Shown piece by piece: positions 18,204 through 26,783 of a stretch of 64,000 nucleotides of DNA. Location: assembly GCF_001544455.2 (NCBI RefSeq), contig NZ_FCOC02000001.1, positions 186,001-250,000 on the forward strand, read 5' to 3'. A model generated the notes under the pieces. That model did not search any database. It saw nothing but the letters and a program-made list of their open reading frames with translations, and was not told the origin of the DNA. Every line of letters begins with the position of its first letter. The stretch's first letter is position 1. The translations under genes were made by a program, and so were the position numbers. This stretch comes from Caballeronia sordidicola. Its GTDB lineage: Bacteria; Pseudomonadota; Gammaproteobacteria; Burkholderiales; Burkholderiaceae.

Positions 18204-19250
18204 ATGCGATACAAACTATTCGGCAGACGTACAGGACTGCGAGTTTCCGAGCTCGTTCTCGGCGCCGCAATGTTCGGGCATCGGTGGGGTTACGGCACTG
18301 AGCCTGACGAGCCACGTCGTATCTTCGAGGCCTACGCGGAGGCCGGCGGTAACTTCATCGATACCGCGAACGCCTACCAATTCGGCGAATCGGAGGAGAT
18401 CGTTGGTGGGCTGCTCCAAGGAAAACGAGACGATTTCGTGCTCGCTACCAAATACACGAACGGCGCCAATCCCGAGGCCAGCATCGCTGCCACCGGCAAC
18501 AGCCGGAAGGCAATGGTCGCCAGCGTCGAGGCTAGCCTGAAGCGGCTGAAGACGGATCATGTTGATCTTCTCTGGGCACACCTCACCGATCTGGTGACGC
18601 CTATGGAGGAGATTGTCCGAGGCTTCGACGATCTCGCGCGAGCCGGAAAAATTCGCTACGCGGGTTTGTCAAATTTTCCGGCTTGGCGAGTGGGCTATGC
18701 CGTGGCGATCGCAGAGCTGCGTGGTGCCGTTCCCATTGCAGCGCTCCAGGTCGAGCACAGTCTCGTCGAACGCACCACGGAACACGAACTTATCCCAGCA
18801 GCGCACGGCCTTGGTCTGGCTGTCGGGGCGTGGTCTCCGCTCGGCGGCGGCCTACTTACCGGTAAATATCGTCAGGGCGAGGCAGGCCGGAAGGAAGGCT
18901 TCGGCGGCAACGTGTTCCAGGCAGAAAACTCGCAACAGCGCACTGCGATTGTTGACGCTGTCATAGCCATGGCCAAGGAGATCGGTGTGACTCCCGGCGA
19001 GGTGGCGATCGCTTGGGTGAAAGCGAAAGGATCATTTCCGATCATCGGGCCGCGTACTCTGAAGCAGTTCGAAGAAAATCTTCGGTCGGCAGAATTGACG
19101 CTGATGGACGAGCAGATCAAACGCCTCGACGACGTTAGCGCGATCGCTCCGACGTTTCCCGAGCGCCTCGTGGTCGGCGCATGGGAACGGAACATGTTCA
19201 CCGGTGGAAAAGCCGATCAGCTCGATTGGCCTCAGTTACCTGTCGCCTGA
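18204..19250 (+). CDS. Aldo/keto reductase, copy 2
   Basis: 348 residues, same length and start (MRYKLFG) as copy 1 at 14212-15258 and highly similar throughout. Catalytic Asp53, Tyr58, Lys83 and His126 are in the same positions. It follows SDR copy 2 with a 176-bp gap. The two AKR-SDR pairs form a mirror-image arrangement around the TetR gene, which points to an inverted duplication followed by divergence. Confidence 0.9.
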   Translation: MRYKLFGRRTGLRVSELVLGAAMFGHRWGYGTEPDEPRRIFEAYAEAGGNFIDTANAYQFGESEEIVGGLLQGKRDDFVLATKYTNGANPEASIAATGNSRKAMVASVEASLKRLKTDHVDLLWAHLTDLVTPMEEIVRGFDDLARAGKIRYAGLSNFPAWRVGYAVAIAELRGAVPIAALQVEHSLVERTTEHELIPAAHGLGLAVGAWSPLGGGLLTGKYRQGEAGRKEGFGGNVFQAENSQQRTAIVDAVIAMAKEIGVTPGEVAIAWVKAKGSFPIIGPRTLKQFEENLRSAELTLMDEQIKRLDDVSAIAPTFPERLVVGAWERNMFTGGKADQLDWPQLPVA

Positions 19251-19319
19251 GCAGCAAATCACCCGTCCCCGGCAGACGCAACGCTTTGCTGGGCGATAGA
19301 ATGTGAAAGAGAGGACGTC

Positions 19320-19592
19320 TTGAAGTATCTGCTATTTTACGAGCCCGTTGAGGGCATCTTGGCGCGGTCTCAGCCTTACATGGAGCCGCATCGCGAACAT
19401 ATCCGGCGCTTCCATGAGCAAGGGAAGCTACTGATGATCGGCGGCATGGAAGACGTAGAGCGCAACGGTGCGGTTGCAGTGTTCACGACTCGCGAAAGCG
19501 CCGAGGCGTTCGCGAAAGCCGATCCTTTCATCGTGAACGGCACAGTCGGCCGGTGGCACGTCATCGAGTGGCACGAGATCCTAGCCCCCTGA
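19320..19592 (+). CDS. YciI-family protein
   Basis: 90 residues, starting at TTG 19320 with a GAGAGGA ribosome site. Motifs HREHIRRFHEQGKLLMIGGM and FTTRESAEAFAKADPFIVNG are typical of the YciI fold (ferredoxin-like, with His/Asp pair). Family members are small putative enzymes or accessory domains; no substrate can be named. It may be the last gene of the SDR-AKR transcription unit. 169 bp after it hold nothing I recognise. Confidence 0.85.
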   Translation: MKYLLFYEPVEGILARSQPYMEPHREHIRRFHEQGKLLMIGGMEDVERNGAVAVFTTRESAEAFAKADPFIVNGTVGRWHVIEWHEILAP

Positions 19593-19761
19593 AGGCGGTG
19601 GTCTCGTCCTCCTAGAAATGCACGCGTCGTCACGTCCACGATGATCGACGCTTTGCCTTGCAGCCAGTGCGGGCCGGCTGGGTTACGTTCGAGGAATAGA
19701 CGATCGCCAGCCGGTCGCATTTCCGGGTCTGTCAGCGGACCCCGGTTGGGCCCGCAATGAG

Positions 19762-20628
19762 CTAACGGCCGCTGCGCACCGACATCTCCGCACCACGTGG
19801 ACTCAGGAAATCGGCCAACCAAAGTTCCGTCTCGCCAGGACCACCCCAGCCCTTCGCGACCAAGGCTTCGAGCCGGGCACGCCCCTCGGGCGAGACGGCG
19901 AGTTTTCCGCTCTCGGCATAAGACTCCACCAGTTCGGCTTCGGTCGGTACGGCCGATCGCGCGTTGACATGTCGCTTGGTGGCGGAAAGTGTCGCACGAT
20001 CGAAGGACGCGATCCGCCGCGCCATATCATCGACCCAGGCGTCCAGTCGATCGTCTGGCAGCGCCCGGTTGATCCATCCGTAGCGCTCAGCCATATCCGC
20101 ATCGTAATCCGCGCAGCCCAGCATGATTTCGAGTGCTCTTGGCCGTCCCACAACGCGCGATAGCCAGTCGACGCCGCCACCGCCGGGAAACGCACCGAAC
20201 CCTACTTCTGGCTGGGCGAAAATAGCCTTCTCGCGACTTGCAAAACGCATGTCGCAAGCGAGCGCGAATTCACTTCCTACGCCGCGGGCGCGGCCACGCA
20301 CCTTGGCGATACTAATGATTGAGCTACGGGCGAAGCGTGCGATGAAAGCTGGCCATATCTCTCCCAACTTCACTGGCGCTTTTCCGGGGGGCGGCGATAA
20401 AAAGCCATGCACGTCAAGATGCGCGATGAAGAAGTCCGGGTCAGCGCTCTCGAAAACGATGACGCGAAGCTCCGAATCGGCTTCGGCCTGGTCAAGAAGA
20501 TCGCATAGGTCCAGAAGGAGATCCCCGTCGAGCAGGTTTATAGGGGGGTTATGCAATATCGCTCGCCAATAGCCCGACGTTGGGCGCTCGACATGGAGCT
20601 TGGCCGACGCCTGTAAAGCGTCACTCAT
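19762..20628 (-). CDS. Enoyl-CoA hydratase/isomerase family protein
   Basis: 288 residues, crotonase fold. The oxyanion-hole segments are partly visible (FFIAHLDVHGF, then RGRARGVGSEFALACDMRFAS), followed by FAQPEVGFGAFPGGGGVDWLSRVVG. Catalytic Glu in PEVGFGAFPGG is consistent with hydratase or related chemistry. It stands alone on the minus strand, with gaps of about 170 bp on both sides. Substrate unknown. Confidence 0.87.
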   Translation of the reverse strand: MSDALQASAKLHVERPTSGYWRAILHNPPINLLDGDLLLDLCDLLDQAEADSELRVIVFESADPDFFIAHLDVHGFLSPPPGKAPVKLGEIWPAFIARFARSSIISIAKVRGRARGVGSEFALACDMRFASREKAIFAQPEVGFGAFPGGGGVDWLSRVVGRPRALEIMLGCADYDADMAERYGWINRALPDDRLDAWVDDMARRIASFDRATLSATKRHVNARSAVPTEAELVESYAESGKLAVSPEGRARLEALVAKGWGGPGETELWLADFLSPRGAEMSVRSGR

Positions 20629-20795
20629 GTTACGACTCCTGTCCGGTGTTGGATTTGTACTAGGCCGCTGTCTGCCTGGGGGTCAACGCGGTTGACGAAG
20701 CTGAGCGCGAGCATCAATGATGGCGTGGAGCACAAAGTCGGCCTTGATGATCTTGTCGACCAGCGCCACGAACGGACGGCGCCGGTACGGGCGAA

Positions 20796-21620
20796 TTAGG
20801 CCTTGATGAACGCGAGAATGTCGGGGTTAATCACGTCGGCATGCGTAGTGAGCATGCCGTGCGGAAAGCCCGGATAGATCTTCAACGTAGAATTCTTGAT
20901 GAGCTTCGCTTGGTGGAGCGCGGCATCCTTGTACGGGACGATCTGGTCGTCGTCGCCGTGGAGAATCAGAGCTGGCACGTCGATAGCCTGCAGGTCGGCA
21001 GTCTGGTCGGTCTCCGAAAATGCCTTGATGCCTTCGTAATGCGCGAGAGCGGATCCGATCATGCCTTGCCGCCACCAGTTGCCGATAACGCCCTCCGAAA
21101 CACTAGCGCCGGCACGGTTGAAACCGTAGAACGGTCCGGACGCTACATCACGAAAAAACTGGGCGCGGTTCGCCGCGAGTTGCTTGCGCAAGTCATCGAA
21201 TACTTCGATCGGCGTTCCCTCTGGATTCGATGCACTCTTCACCATAATCGGTGGTACGGCGCTGACCAGAACAACCTTTGCGACACGACTTTTGCCATGG
21301 CGTGCCACATAAGCCGCAGCCTCGCCGCCTCCGGTCGAGTGGCCGACGTGAATGGCGTCCTTCAGGTCCAGATGGTCAGCGACCGCGGCTGCATCGGCCG
21401 CGTAAGTCGCCATGTCGTGGCCATGAGCCGTCTGGCTGGACCTGCCATGTCCACGACGGTCGTGGGCGATCACACGATAACCGTGCTGTAAGAAGTACAG
21501 CATCTGGTTATCCCAGTCGTCGGAGCTCAGGGGCCATCCGTGATGGAAGACGATCGGCTGGCCTTTTCCCCAGTCCTTGTAAAAAATTTCTGTGCCGTCT
21601 GCGGTCGTGACAAAAGACAT
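20796..21620 (-). CDS. Alpha/beta hydrolase, non-haem chloroperoxidase type
   Basis: 274 residues from ATG 21620 with a GGAG ribosome site (an in-frame upstream start is not supported). Typical features: HHGWPLSSDDWDNQ (oxyanion region), nucleophile elbow GHSTGGG, LHGDDDQIVP with the acidic residue, and FPHGM with the catalytic His. This set fits the cofactor-free haloperoxidase/arylesterase group. The physiological role is probably esterase activity. It lies next to the decayed SDR-TetR copy. Confidence 0.9.
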   Translation of the reverse strand: MSFVTTADGTEIFYKDWGKGQPIVFHHGWPLSSDDWDNQMLYFLQHGYRVIAHDRRGHGRSSQTAHGHDMATYAADAAAVADHLDLKDAIHVGHSTGGGEAAAYVARHGKSRVAKVVLVSAVPPIMVKSASNPEGTPIEVFDDLRKQLAANRAQFFRDVASGPFYGFNRAGASVSEGVIGNWWRQGMIGSALAHYEGIKAFSETDQTADLQAIDVPALILHGDDDQIVPYKDAALHQAKLIKNSTLKIYPGFPHGMLTTHADVINPDILAFIKA

Positions 21621-21689
21621 TGCTCGCTCCTTAGTTTGCTTTGTGAATTTACTGCGGCCATCCGGCGCTTGTGCTTGCCGGCTTAGGGA

Positions 21690-22105
21690 AGCCCGGTTAA
21701 ATCGTAAATCCTCCATCCACATTCAAGGTCATGTCATTGATAGGCCGACTTGGTATTGCCGCCAATTGCGGCCACAGCGGCACCGAGCGCCTTCTGCTTA
21801 CCACGACCGGCGATGTAGATCGGTACTGCCGTTGGCCGCAAGTTGCTTCGCGACGGCGACGCCGATGTCAGAGCTTCCGCCCCCTCAAGGTCACTTTTCC
21901 ATTCAAGCTTCCAGTCATCTTTCCTCAGCATTTATATACCGAATGGTAAGTTTGTACCGCCAGGCCGCGTTGTGTCAACGGCTTAACATATCGATTGGAA
22001 AAATATTTTCTGGGTAGCTTCATGGCGATGGGTAGGCCAAGAGAATTCGTCGAGACGCTGGCGCACAAACTCTGTCGCCTGGCCTTACCGACCACGGTAT
22101 AGGGG
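21690..22105. pseudogene. Degenerate third copy of the SDR-TetR divergent region
   Basis: Minus strand: an SDR C-terminal tail (NDMTLNVDGGFTI) near 21696-21735, then fragments of an SDR N-terminal half in shifted frames (SPSRSNLRPTAVPIYIAGR, then ALGAAVAAIGGN) up to about 21920. The middle of the gene is missing. Plus strand from 22022: MAMGRPREFV, the start of the TetR gene, which then diverges. Between them lies the same promoter, with TACCGAATGGTA at 21937-21948 and a damaged second palindrome near 21989-22000. This is a relic of a duplication. Confidence 0.8.
21937..21948. promoter_or_regulatory. Residual TetR-type operator
   Basis: TACCGAATGGTA matches the palindromes at 16133, 16185, 17176 and 17227. 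It sits in the relic SDR-TetR promoter, so it may only titrate the repressor. Confidence 0.55.
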
Positions 22106-22122
22106 CCACCTCTGTTCTTGAG

Positions 22123-24081
22123 TTAAAGACCGTGCCCACGCAGCCTTCCGATGGCCCAAGACACGCCGCTGGGATGCACCGTTGCGGCGACCTGCTGCCC
22201 CAATCGCTGTTCAATCACCGGCTTCCATGGCACCAGCGAAAAACCCATCCCGTCGTCGAGCATCGCATAGCGTCCGCTGGCGAGCATGACGCTGCGCCGA
22301 TAGATGCCAGCCACGCGCTGCCCGCTCGCCACTGGCCGATGTTCCAAGCCGGTTTCGACGGCAATGTCTTTGGCGGCCTGCGCCAGCTCGCGCCCGCGCA
22401 GCGTCGCCAGCAGGTTACGCGCGAGAACGACACGCTGCCCGCGCTGCTCTGCCAAGCCCTGTTCGGCCAGGAAGTCGGCACGCTCGCGTAGCGCGTCCTT
22501 GACCTCGGCCCCAAAGCCCAGGTCGCCCAGCCCCTTGCCGCCGCCGATCAACTGCTGGTCGAGCCAGGTGGCACCGATCACGCGGGCCTGCCGCTCGATC
22601 GGCAGGTGCGATTTCAACTCCACAGCCACGCCACCACCAAGCCGCTGCGCGTCGTACTGGCGACCTCGTTCGGCCAGGTCGCCGGGGATGCGCCAGATAC
22701 CTTCCGCCTCGCGCTCTACGATCCCGGCCCGGCGCAGGGCTTCCAGCCGGCGCACATGCGCGGCCACCACTTCGTGCGGGTCGCGGTCGGGCGTGGCCTG
22801 GCCTTGGGCGACGGCCAAGTGATGATCTGCGCGGTACACGCCATCGACGGCCAGCGCGGCGATGTTGCGGTCGGCGGCGCGCACGTCGGCAGAGCCTTTG
22901 ACCTCCACCACGGCGCCGGTCGGGTACTGTTCCAGCTCTGACCGCGGTGGCAGCGCGACATAGTGCGCCTTGCCATCCGCACCATCGACGATCAGGTAGC
23001 CTTTGTCGTACAACTCGTCGGCAAGCCCCTTGCTGGCTACTCGGCCGATAAGGGTACGACCGTCGCTGCCCGGCTCGAACACGGCCAGCTCGCGCTGTCG
23101 GCCGCTCATGGCGCGCTGCATCGTGCGGATGATGTCGCCGCGTTCGCCCATTGCCCGCAAGGTCGGCTCGGCCTCGGCATGGATGGCCCATGTGCCGGGT
23201 TGCCGCTCGGTCGCCAGACCCATGCGCTGCAAGCGTTGCAGGCGGCCGATCAGCACCTGCCGCTGGCGTTGCAATCGGGGTTCGGCGAAGCGTTCGACGC
23301 GCACCAGGCCATAGTCGCCGGCCTCGCGCTGCAAGGTACGATCCAGACCCGTCCACCGTTGTTGATCGACTTCGCGCTGCATGGCGCGCTGCATCTCCAG
23401 CTCGGTTCGCGGCCCCAGCCATTCGGTCGCCAGTTCCGACGCCCGCCGGCGCATCCCCTCGGCGATGTAGTCGCGGGAAATAATGAGGTCTTTGCCGGTG
23501 TCGTCCTTGCCGCGCAGGACGACGTGCGTGTGCGGGTTGTCCGTGTTCCAGTGATCGACCGCAACCCATTCCAGCCGCGTGCCCAAGTCGGTCTCCATGC
23601 GCGCCATCAGGTGCCGGGTGTAGGTGCGCAGGTCGTCGAGCTGTTCGGCATCTTCCGGCGAGACGATGAAGCGGAACTGATGACGGTCGCCTTCGCCACG
23701 CTCCTTGAACGCTTCGAGGTCGGCATCGTCGGCCGGCGGCCCGTAGGCGTGGCCCGGCCCGCCCCGGCGATCGACACCTTCACGCTCGATGTAGCGCAGG
23801 TGCGCCGCAGTCGAGCGCGGCCCAGCCTTCGCCAGATTCACCAGCCGGGCCTTGATCGTCACGCGCCGGGCATTCGCCCCAAGTCCTTGCCCGGCGAAGC
23901 GCGCCGCGACGTGGCCGCGCCCCAGTCGGGAGCCGGGACGCTGGCCGACCTTGCCGGCTGTCTTGCCGAGCTTCGCGCCGGCCTTGTTGGCCTGCCGTAG
24001 CACCTTGTTGATGTAGGTGTCGCCGCGCTGCTTGGGCGCACCAGGCCGGGCACGGAATTGGTCATCGTCGCGCTGGCTCAT
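22123..24081 (-). CDS. rlxS: MOBP-type relaxase/mobilisation nuclease with DUF3363
   Basis: 652 residues from ATG 24081 (MSQRDDDQFRARPG). A basic N-terminal region (20-80) precedes the relaxase domain. HWNTDNPHTH at 177-186 is the metal-binding histidine motif of this relaxase family, and a candidate nicking tyrosine is Tyr98 in LRYIEREG. The C-terminal half is the DUF3363 region found in ICE relaxases. It should nick oriT and lead the DNA strand into the recipient through TraG. The name rlxS follows Tn4371 usage. Confidence 0.9.
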   Translation of the reverse strand: MSQRDDDQFRARPGAPKQRGDTYINKVLRQANKAGAKLGKTAGKVGQRPGSRLGRGHVAARFAGQGLGANARRVTIKARLVNLAKAGPRSTAAHLRYIEREGVDRRGGPGHAYGPPADDADLEAFKERGEGDRHQFRFIVSPEDAEQLDDLRTYTRHLMARMETDLGTRLEWVAVDHWNTDNPHTHVVLRGKDDTGKDLIISRDYIAEGMRRRASELATEWLGPRTELEMQRAMQREVDQQRWTGLDRTLQREAGDYGLVRVERFAEPRLQRQRQVLIGRLQRLQRMGLATERQPGTWAIHAEAEPTLRAMGERGDIIRTMQRAMSGRQRELAVFEPGSDGRTLIGRVASKGLADELYDKGYLIVDGADGKAHYVALPPRSELEQYPTGAVVEVKGSADVRAADRNIAALAVDGVYRADHHLAVAQGQATPDRDPHEVVAAHVRRLEALRRAGIVEREAEGIWRIPGDLAERGRQYDAQRLGGGVAVELKSHLPIERQARVIGATWLDQQLIGGGKGLGDLGFGAEVKDALRERADFLAEQGLAEQRGQRVVLARNLLATLRGRELAQAAKDIAVETGLEHRPVASGQRVAGIYRRSVMLASGRYAMLDDGMGFSLVPWKPVIEQRLGQQVAATVHPSGVSWAIGRLRGHGL

Positions 24082-24517
24082 GGCGTGGTTCCATCCAAGA
24101 CCGGCGCAGTCCAGCGGACGAAGCACGCGACTTCGCCAATGCCGATGCGGTATTGCGCACCTCCGCGGTACGCTGCCGCTCCCTGGCGCGTGCCGCGCCA
24201 CCCCCACGTGCAGACAGGGTTTTCAAGCGGCCATGTGCCGCGACCTTTTATCTTGCCTTCCGCCTTTGCCCCTCGCTGTCGCTCCGGGCATCGGCGGCCC
24301 GGCGGCGCTGCGCTGCTCGCAGCCAGCGCGCCGGGGAACGCGGCCACGGCCATCGGCCGGGCGCGTTCAAGGCAAGATGCCTGCACGGGAGAGAGCGTCG
24401 CGGGATGTTGCGCGATGTGCGGCGCGGATGCGCTCGCACGACATGCGCGACGACACGGCGACGGCCAGCAGGGCGACACGCCGGATGGCACGATGAAGCG
24501 CAGCGAATCGGCGGCCA
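24082..24517. other. Relaxase-TraF intergenic region, candidate oriT
   Basis: 436 bp with no gene that I trust; the open frames here are Arg/Pro/Ala-rich artefacts. It contains an inverted pair of a 10-mer: ATCTTGCCTT at 24250-24259 and AAGGCAAGAT at 24369-24378, separated by 109 bp. The position directly before the relaxase gene and the inverted repeats make it a candidate origin of transfer. No nic consensus can be fixed by eye, so this is inference. Confidence 0.4.
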
Positions 24518-25117
24518 TCATCGACGTGTCTCCAGCCCGACCGGATGCGCAACACCTATCACGGTGGACGCAGCAACCGGGCCGAAATACCGGCTGTCGA
24601 ACGACGCCGGATTGGTCACGCTCAACAGGAACAGTTCGCCCGGTTCGAGGCGGCGACATTGCGGCCACGATGACAGCGAACGGCCCAGCCGGTCGGCACG
24701 CAGCACGGTGGCCGAAGGCACGCCGTCGATGCGGATGATGCCGCCCGCGATGCATACCTCCTGCGGCGCGATAGCACCAATGCGCTTGAGCAACGGCACG
24801 CGCGTCGGCAGGTAGCCGCGCTGCGCAGCCAGCGCAGCGGCCTTGGCCGGCAGCGGGACAAGCACGATGCTGCCCACGAACAACAGACGTGGCAGCGAGT
24901 CAGCCCGGTGGTCGAGTGGGTCGATGCGATACCAGCCGACCGCCACGCTGTCGGACGGGTTGTAGGTCAGGCGCGGCAGCGGCGACACGAAGGACGCCCA
25001 GGCCAGCGCAGCGAAGCCGCAGGCGGACAGGCCCGCCAGCACGAGGCGAGCGCGCAGGCGCGAGCGAGGACGCGGCGCTGTTCCCGTGGTGTTTGCGGAC
25101 GGGGGAAGCGTCGTCAT
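24518..25117 (-). CDS. traF: TraF-like S26 peptidase (pilin maturation)
   Basis: 199 residues. One N-terminal membrane segment (LVLAGLSACGFAALAWASFV) precedes the peptidase domain. The catalytic serine is probably Ser57 in NPSDSVAVGWY and the general-base lysine Lys111 in LLKRIGA. TraF of RP4 trims and cyclises the TrbC pilin; TrbC is present at 7667-8038. The ATG overlaps the DUF2840 stop by ATGA. Confidence 0.9.
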   Translation of the reverse strand: MTTLPPSANTTGTAPRPRSRLRARLVLAGLSACGFAALAWASFVSPLPRLTYNPSDSVAVGWYRIDPLDHRADSLPRLLFVGSIVLVPLPAKAAALAAQRGYLPTRVPLLKRIGAIAPQEVCIAGGIIRIDGVPSATVLRADRLGRSLSSWPQCRRLEPGELFLLSVTNPASFDSRYFGPVAASTVIGVAHPVGLETRR

Positions 25118-25647
25118 GGCAGCGACCTCCCAGCCAGCCAGGCGGCGTGCCGCTCGGCGGTGTATGTCGGCAACGGCAAGCGTGCAGCGAGCCGGTTGCC
25201 GAGCGTGCGCCAGTACGCAGGCGACACGTCGGCGGGTGTGATGCCTTGCGCTTCGATGGCGTCGAGCTGCGCCAGCACGGCGCGCACAGCGGGTTCACCT
25301 TCGGCGTGCAGCAGCAGGCGCGCGCCCGGCAACACGCCGGGGATGCGCTGCGCCGCGTCGAGCGGCGTGCAAGCCTGCATCACCATGAGCTGCCAGCGGG
25401 TCGTGCCGTAGTCGTTGGCGTGCCAGCGAATGCGGCAGAACAGCGCTCCCGACAGGAAGACCGCGACACGCCGCCAGCGGTCAAGCCGGACGATGCGCGC
25501 CGGTTCGCCGAAGCGCAGGTACAGGTCGATGCGTTGCTCGATGTAGGCGAGCGAAACGCGCGTCAGTGGCGCGATCCCGGCCTGGCCGGCGAGCACCGCG
25601 AGCGACGGCGGCGGCGCAGCCGTGACCGCCAGAGTGGATGTGTTCAT
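25114..25647 (-). CDS. DUF2840 family protein
   Basis: 177 residues from ATG 25647, which overlaps the stop of the small RHH gene (ATGA). DUF2840 proteins occur almost only between parA and traF in this type of element. Recognisable segments are YIEQRIDLYLRFGEPARIVRLD and CRIRWHANDYGTTRWQL. No function is established. The coupling to traF and parA suggests a role in transfer or maintenance. Confidence 0.85.
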   Translation of the reverse strand: MNTSTLAVTAAPPPSLAVLAGQAGIAPLTRVSLAYIEQRIDLYLRFGEPARIVRLDRWRRVAVFLSGALFCRIRWHANDYGTTRWQLMVMQACTPLDAAQRIPGVLPGARLLLHAEGEPAVRAVLAQLDAIEAQGITPADVSPAYWRTLGNRLAARLPLPTYTAERHAAWLAGRSLP

Positions 25648-25895
25648 GGGGTCTTCTCCGGGAACTCGTGTTCCAGCAGCGCACGCAGCAACTCGGCGAC
25701 GGTCACGCCTTGCGTGAACGCCGACACCTTGATGCGCGCCCGCATCGCGGGCGTGATGTCGAGGGTCAGGCGCGCGGTGTAGAGGTCGCCTTTCTGGATG
25801 CCATCGGCGTCGCCCTGGCGAACCCACGCCTCGGCGTGCGGGTTCGCCGGCGGACGTGCGCCGATACCGACGCGCTTGCCGTTGCTCTGGCTCAT
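25644..25895 (-). CDS. Small ribbon-helix-helix protein after ParA
   Basis: 83 residues from ATG 25895, overlapping the parA stop (ATGA). The C-terminal half (LYTARLTLDITPAMRARIKVSAFTQGVTVAELLRALLEHEF) fits a strand plus two helices of the ribbon-helix-helix fold. It occupies the position of a small centromere-binding partner of ParA, as in type Ib partition systems. That role is inference. AGTTAGAG repeats upstream of parA could be its binding sites. Confidence 0.75.
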   Translation of the reverse strand: MSQSNGKRVGIGARPPANPHAEAWVRQGDADGIQKGDLYTARLTLDITPAMRARIKVSAFTQGVTVAELLRALLEHEFPEKTP

Positions 25896-26530
25896 GTCGG
25901 CCACCGCAGCAGCTCGTCGGTGAGCGCCGCGATCTCGCGCGCGGCGGCGCTGTCAGGTGCCGTCTCGCGTGCGAGCCGGCCAGCGGCCACACTGTCCGCG
26001 AACACGATGCGCTGATGCACGTCCGAGCGCAGCGCCGGCAACGGCTGGTCGGCGAGCGCGTTGTGCGCCTCGCGGCCGATGACGGTGGTACTGACACGCC
26101 TATTGACGACGAAGGCCGCGCGTAGCGCAGGCCGGAAAACCTGCGCTTCACGGATCAGTGCCACCATCTCCGCCGAGGCCCACAAGTCGTAGGGGCTGGG
26201 CTGCACGGGAATCAGCACGCGCTCGGCCGCCAGCAGCGCGGAGCGCGCCAGGGCGGCGATGCGCGGCGGGCCGTCGATGACGACGTGATCGGCGCGGCGG
26301 GCCAACTCCGGCGCTTCCTGGTGCACCGTCTCGCGGGCGAGGCCCACGGCACTGAACAGCCGTGGCAAGCCTTGTTGGCTTCTACGCTGCGTCCAGTCCA
26401 ACGCAGAGCCTTGTGGATCGGCATCGAGCAGGATGACGTGTGAGCCACGCATCGCCAGCTCGCCGGCAATGTGGGTGGCAAGCGTGGTCTTGCCCACACC
26501 GCCTTTCTGGTTGAGCAGCGCAACGATCAT
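25892..26530 (-). CDS. parA: ParA-family partition ATPase
   Basis: 212 residues from ATG 26530. Deviant Walker A NQKGGVGKTT near residues 7-16, then LLDADPQGSALDW and VIDGPPR. No N-terminal DNA-binding domain, so it is a small ParA of the type Ib kind. With the RHH protein directly downstream it probably stabilises the excised, replicating form of the element. Confidence 0.92.
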   Translation of the reverse strand: MIVALLNQKGGVGKTTLATHIAGELAMRGSHVILLDADPQGSALDWTQRRSQQGLPRLFSAVGLARETVHQEAPELARRADHVVIDGPPRIAALARSALLAAERVLIPVQPSPYDLWASAEMVALIREAQVFRPALRAAFVVNRRVSTTVIGREAHNALADQPLPALRSDVHQRIVFADSVAAGRLARETAPDSAAAREIAALTDELLRWPT

Positions 26531-26622
26531 GGCGCGGCCCTCCGTGTTGGAAAGCCGGGCTTTCGCGGTTGCGTGTGGTGGCGTTTGGCGGTTTTCCACC
26601 GGAACGGCGTGCTCTTATTACC

Positions 26623-26653
26623 AGTTAGAGCTTTTAAGTTAGAGAAGTTAGAG
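26623..26653. repeat. Three AGTTAGAG repeats upstream of parA
   Basis: Direct 8-bp repeats at 26623-26630, 26637-26644 and 26646-26653, just upstream of the parA start. The location suits a partition site or operator for the ParA/RHH pair; no binding can be shown. Confidence 0.6.
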
Positions 26654-26695
26654 AGCGCGGAAACCCGCGCCGTTATTGGCTTTGCGGTGTTTTCG

Positions 26696-26759
26696 CACGC
26701 CTGATAGCACGATAGGGACACGCCTGATCGCACGATACCCAGCACGCCTGATAGCACGA
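26696..26759. repeat. Three 17-bp iterons (replication origin candidate)
   Basis: CACGCCTGATAGCACGA at 26696-26712 and 26743-26759, and the same with one change (C for A at position 11) at 26719-26735. Spacing is 23 and 24 bp, about two helical turns, so all face the same side. A TTATCCCC box resembling a DnaA site follows at about 26783-26790 near the repA 3' end. Iterons beside a RepA gene are the hallmark of theta-type plasmid origins. Confidence 0.85.
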
Positions 26760-26783
26760 GGCCGTCCACACGTTTTCCCCGAG

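Noticed and set aside
24078..24755. Minus-strand frame between the relaxase and TraF genes
   Set aside because: Overlaps both flanking genes and has Arg/Ala/Pro-rich sequence without motifs; the gap is better read as a candidate oriT.
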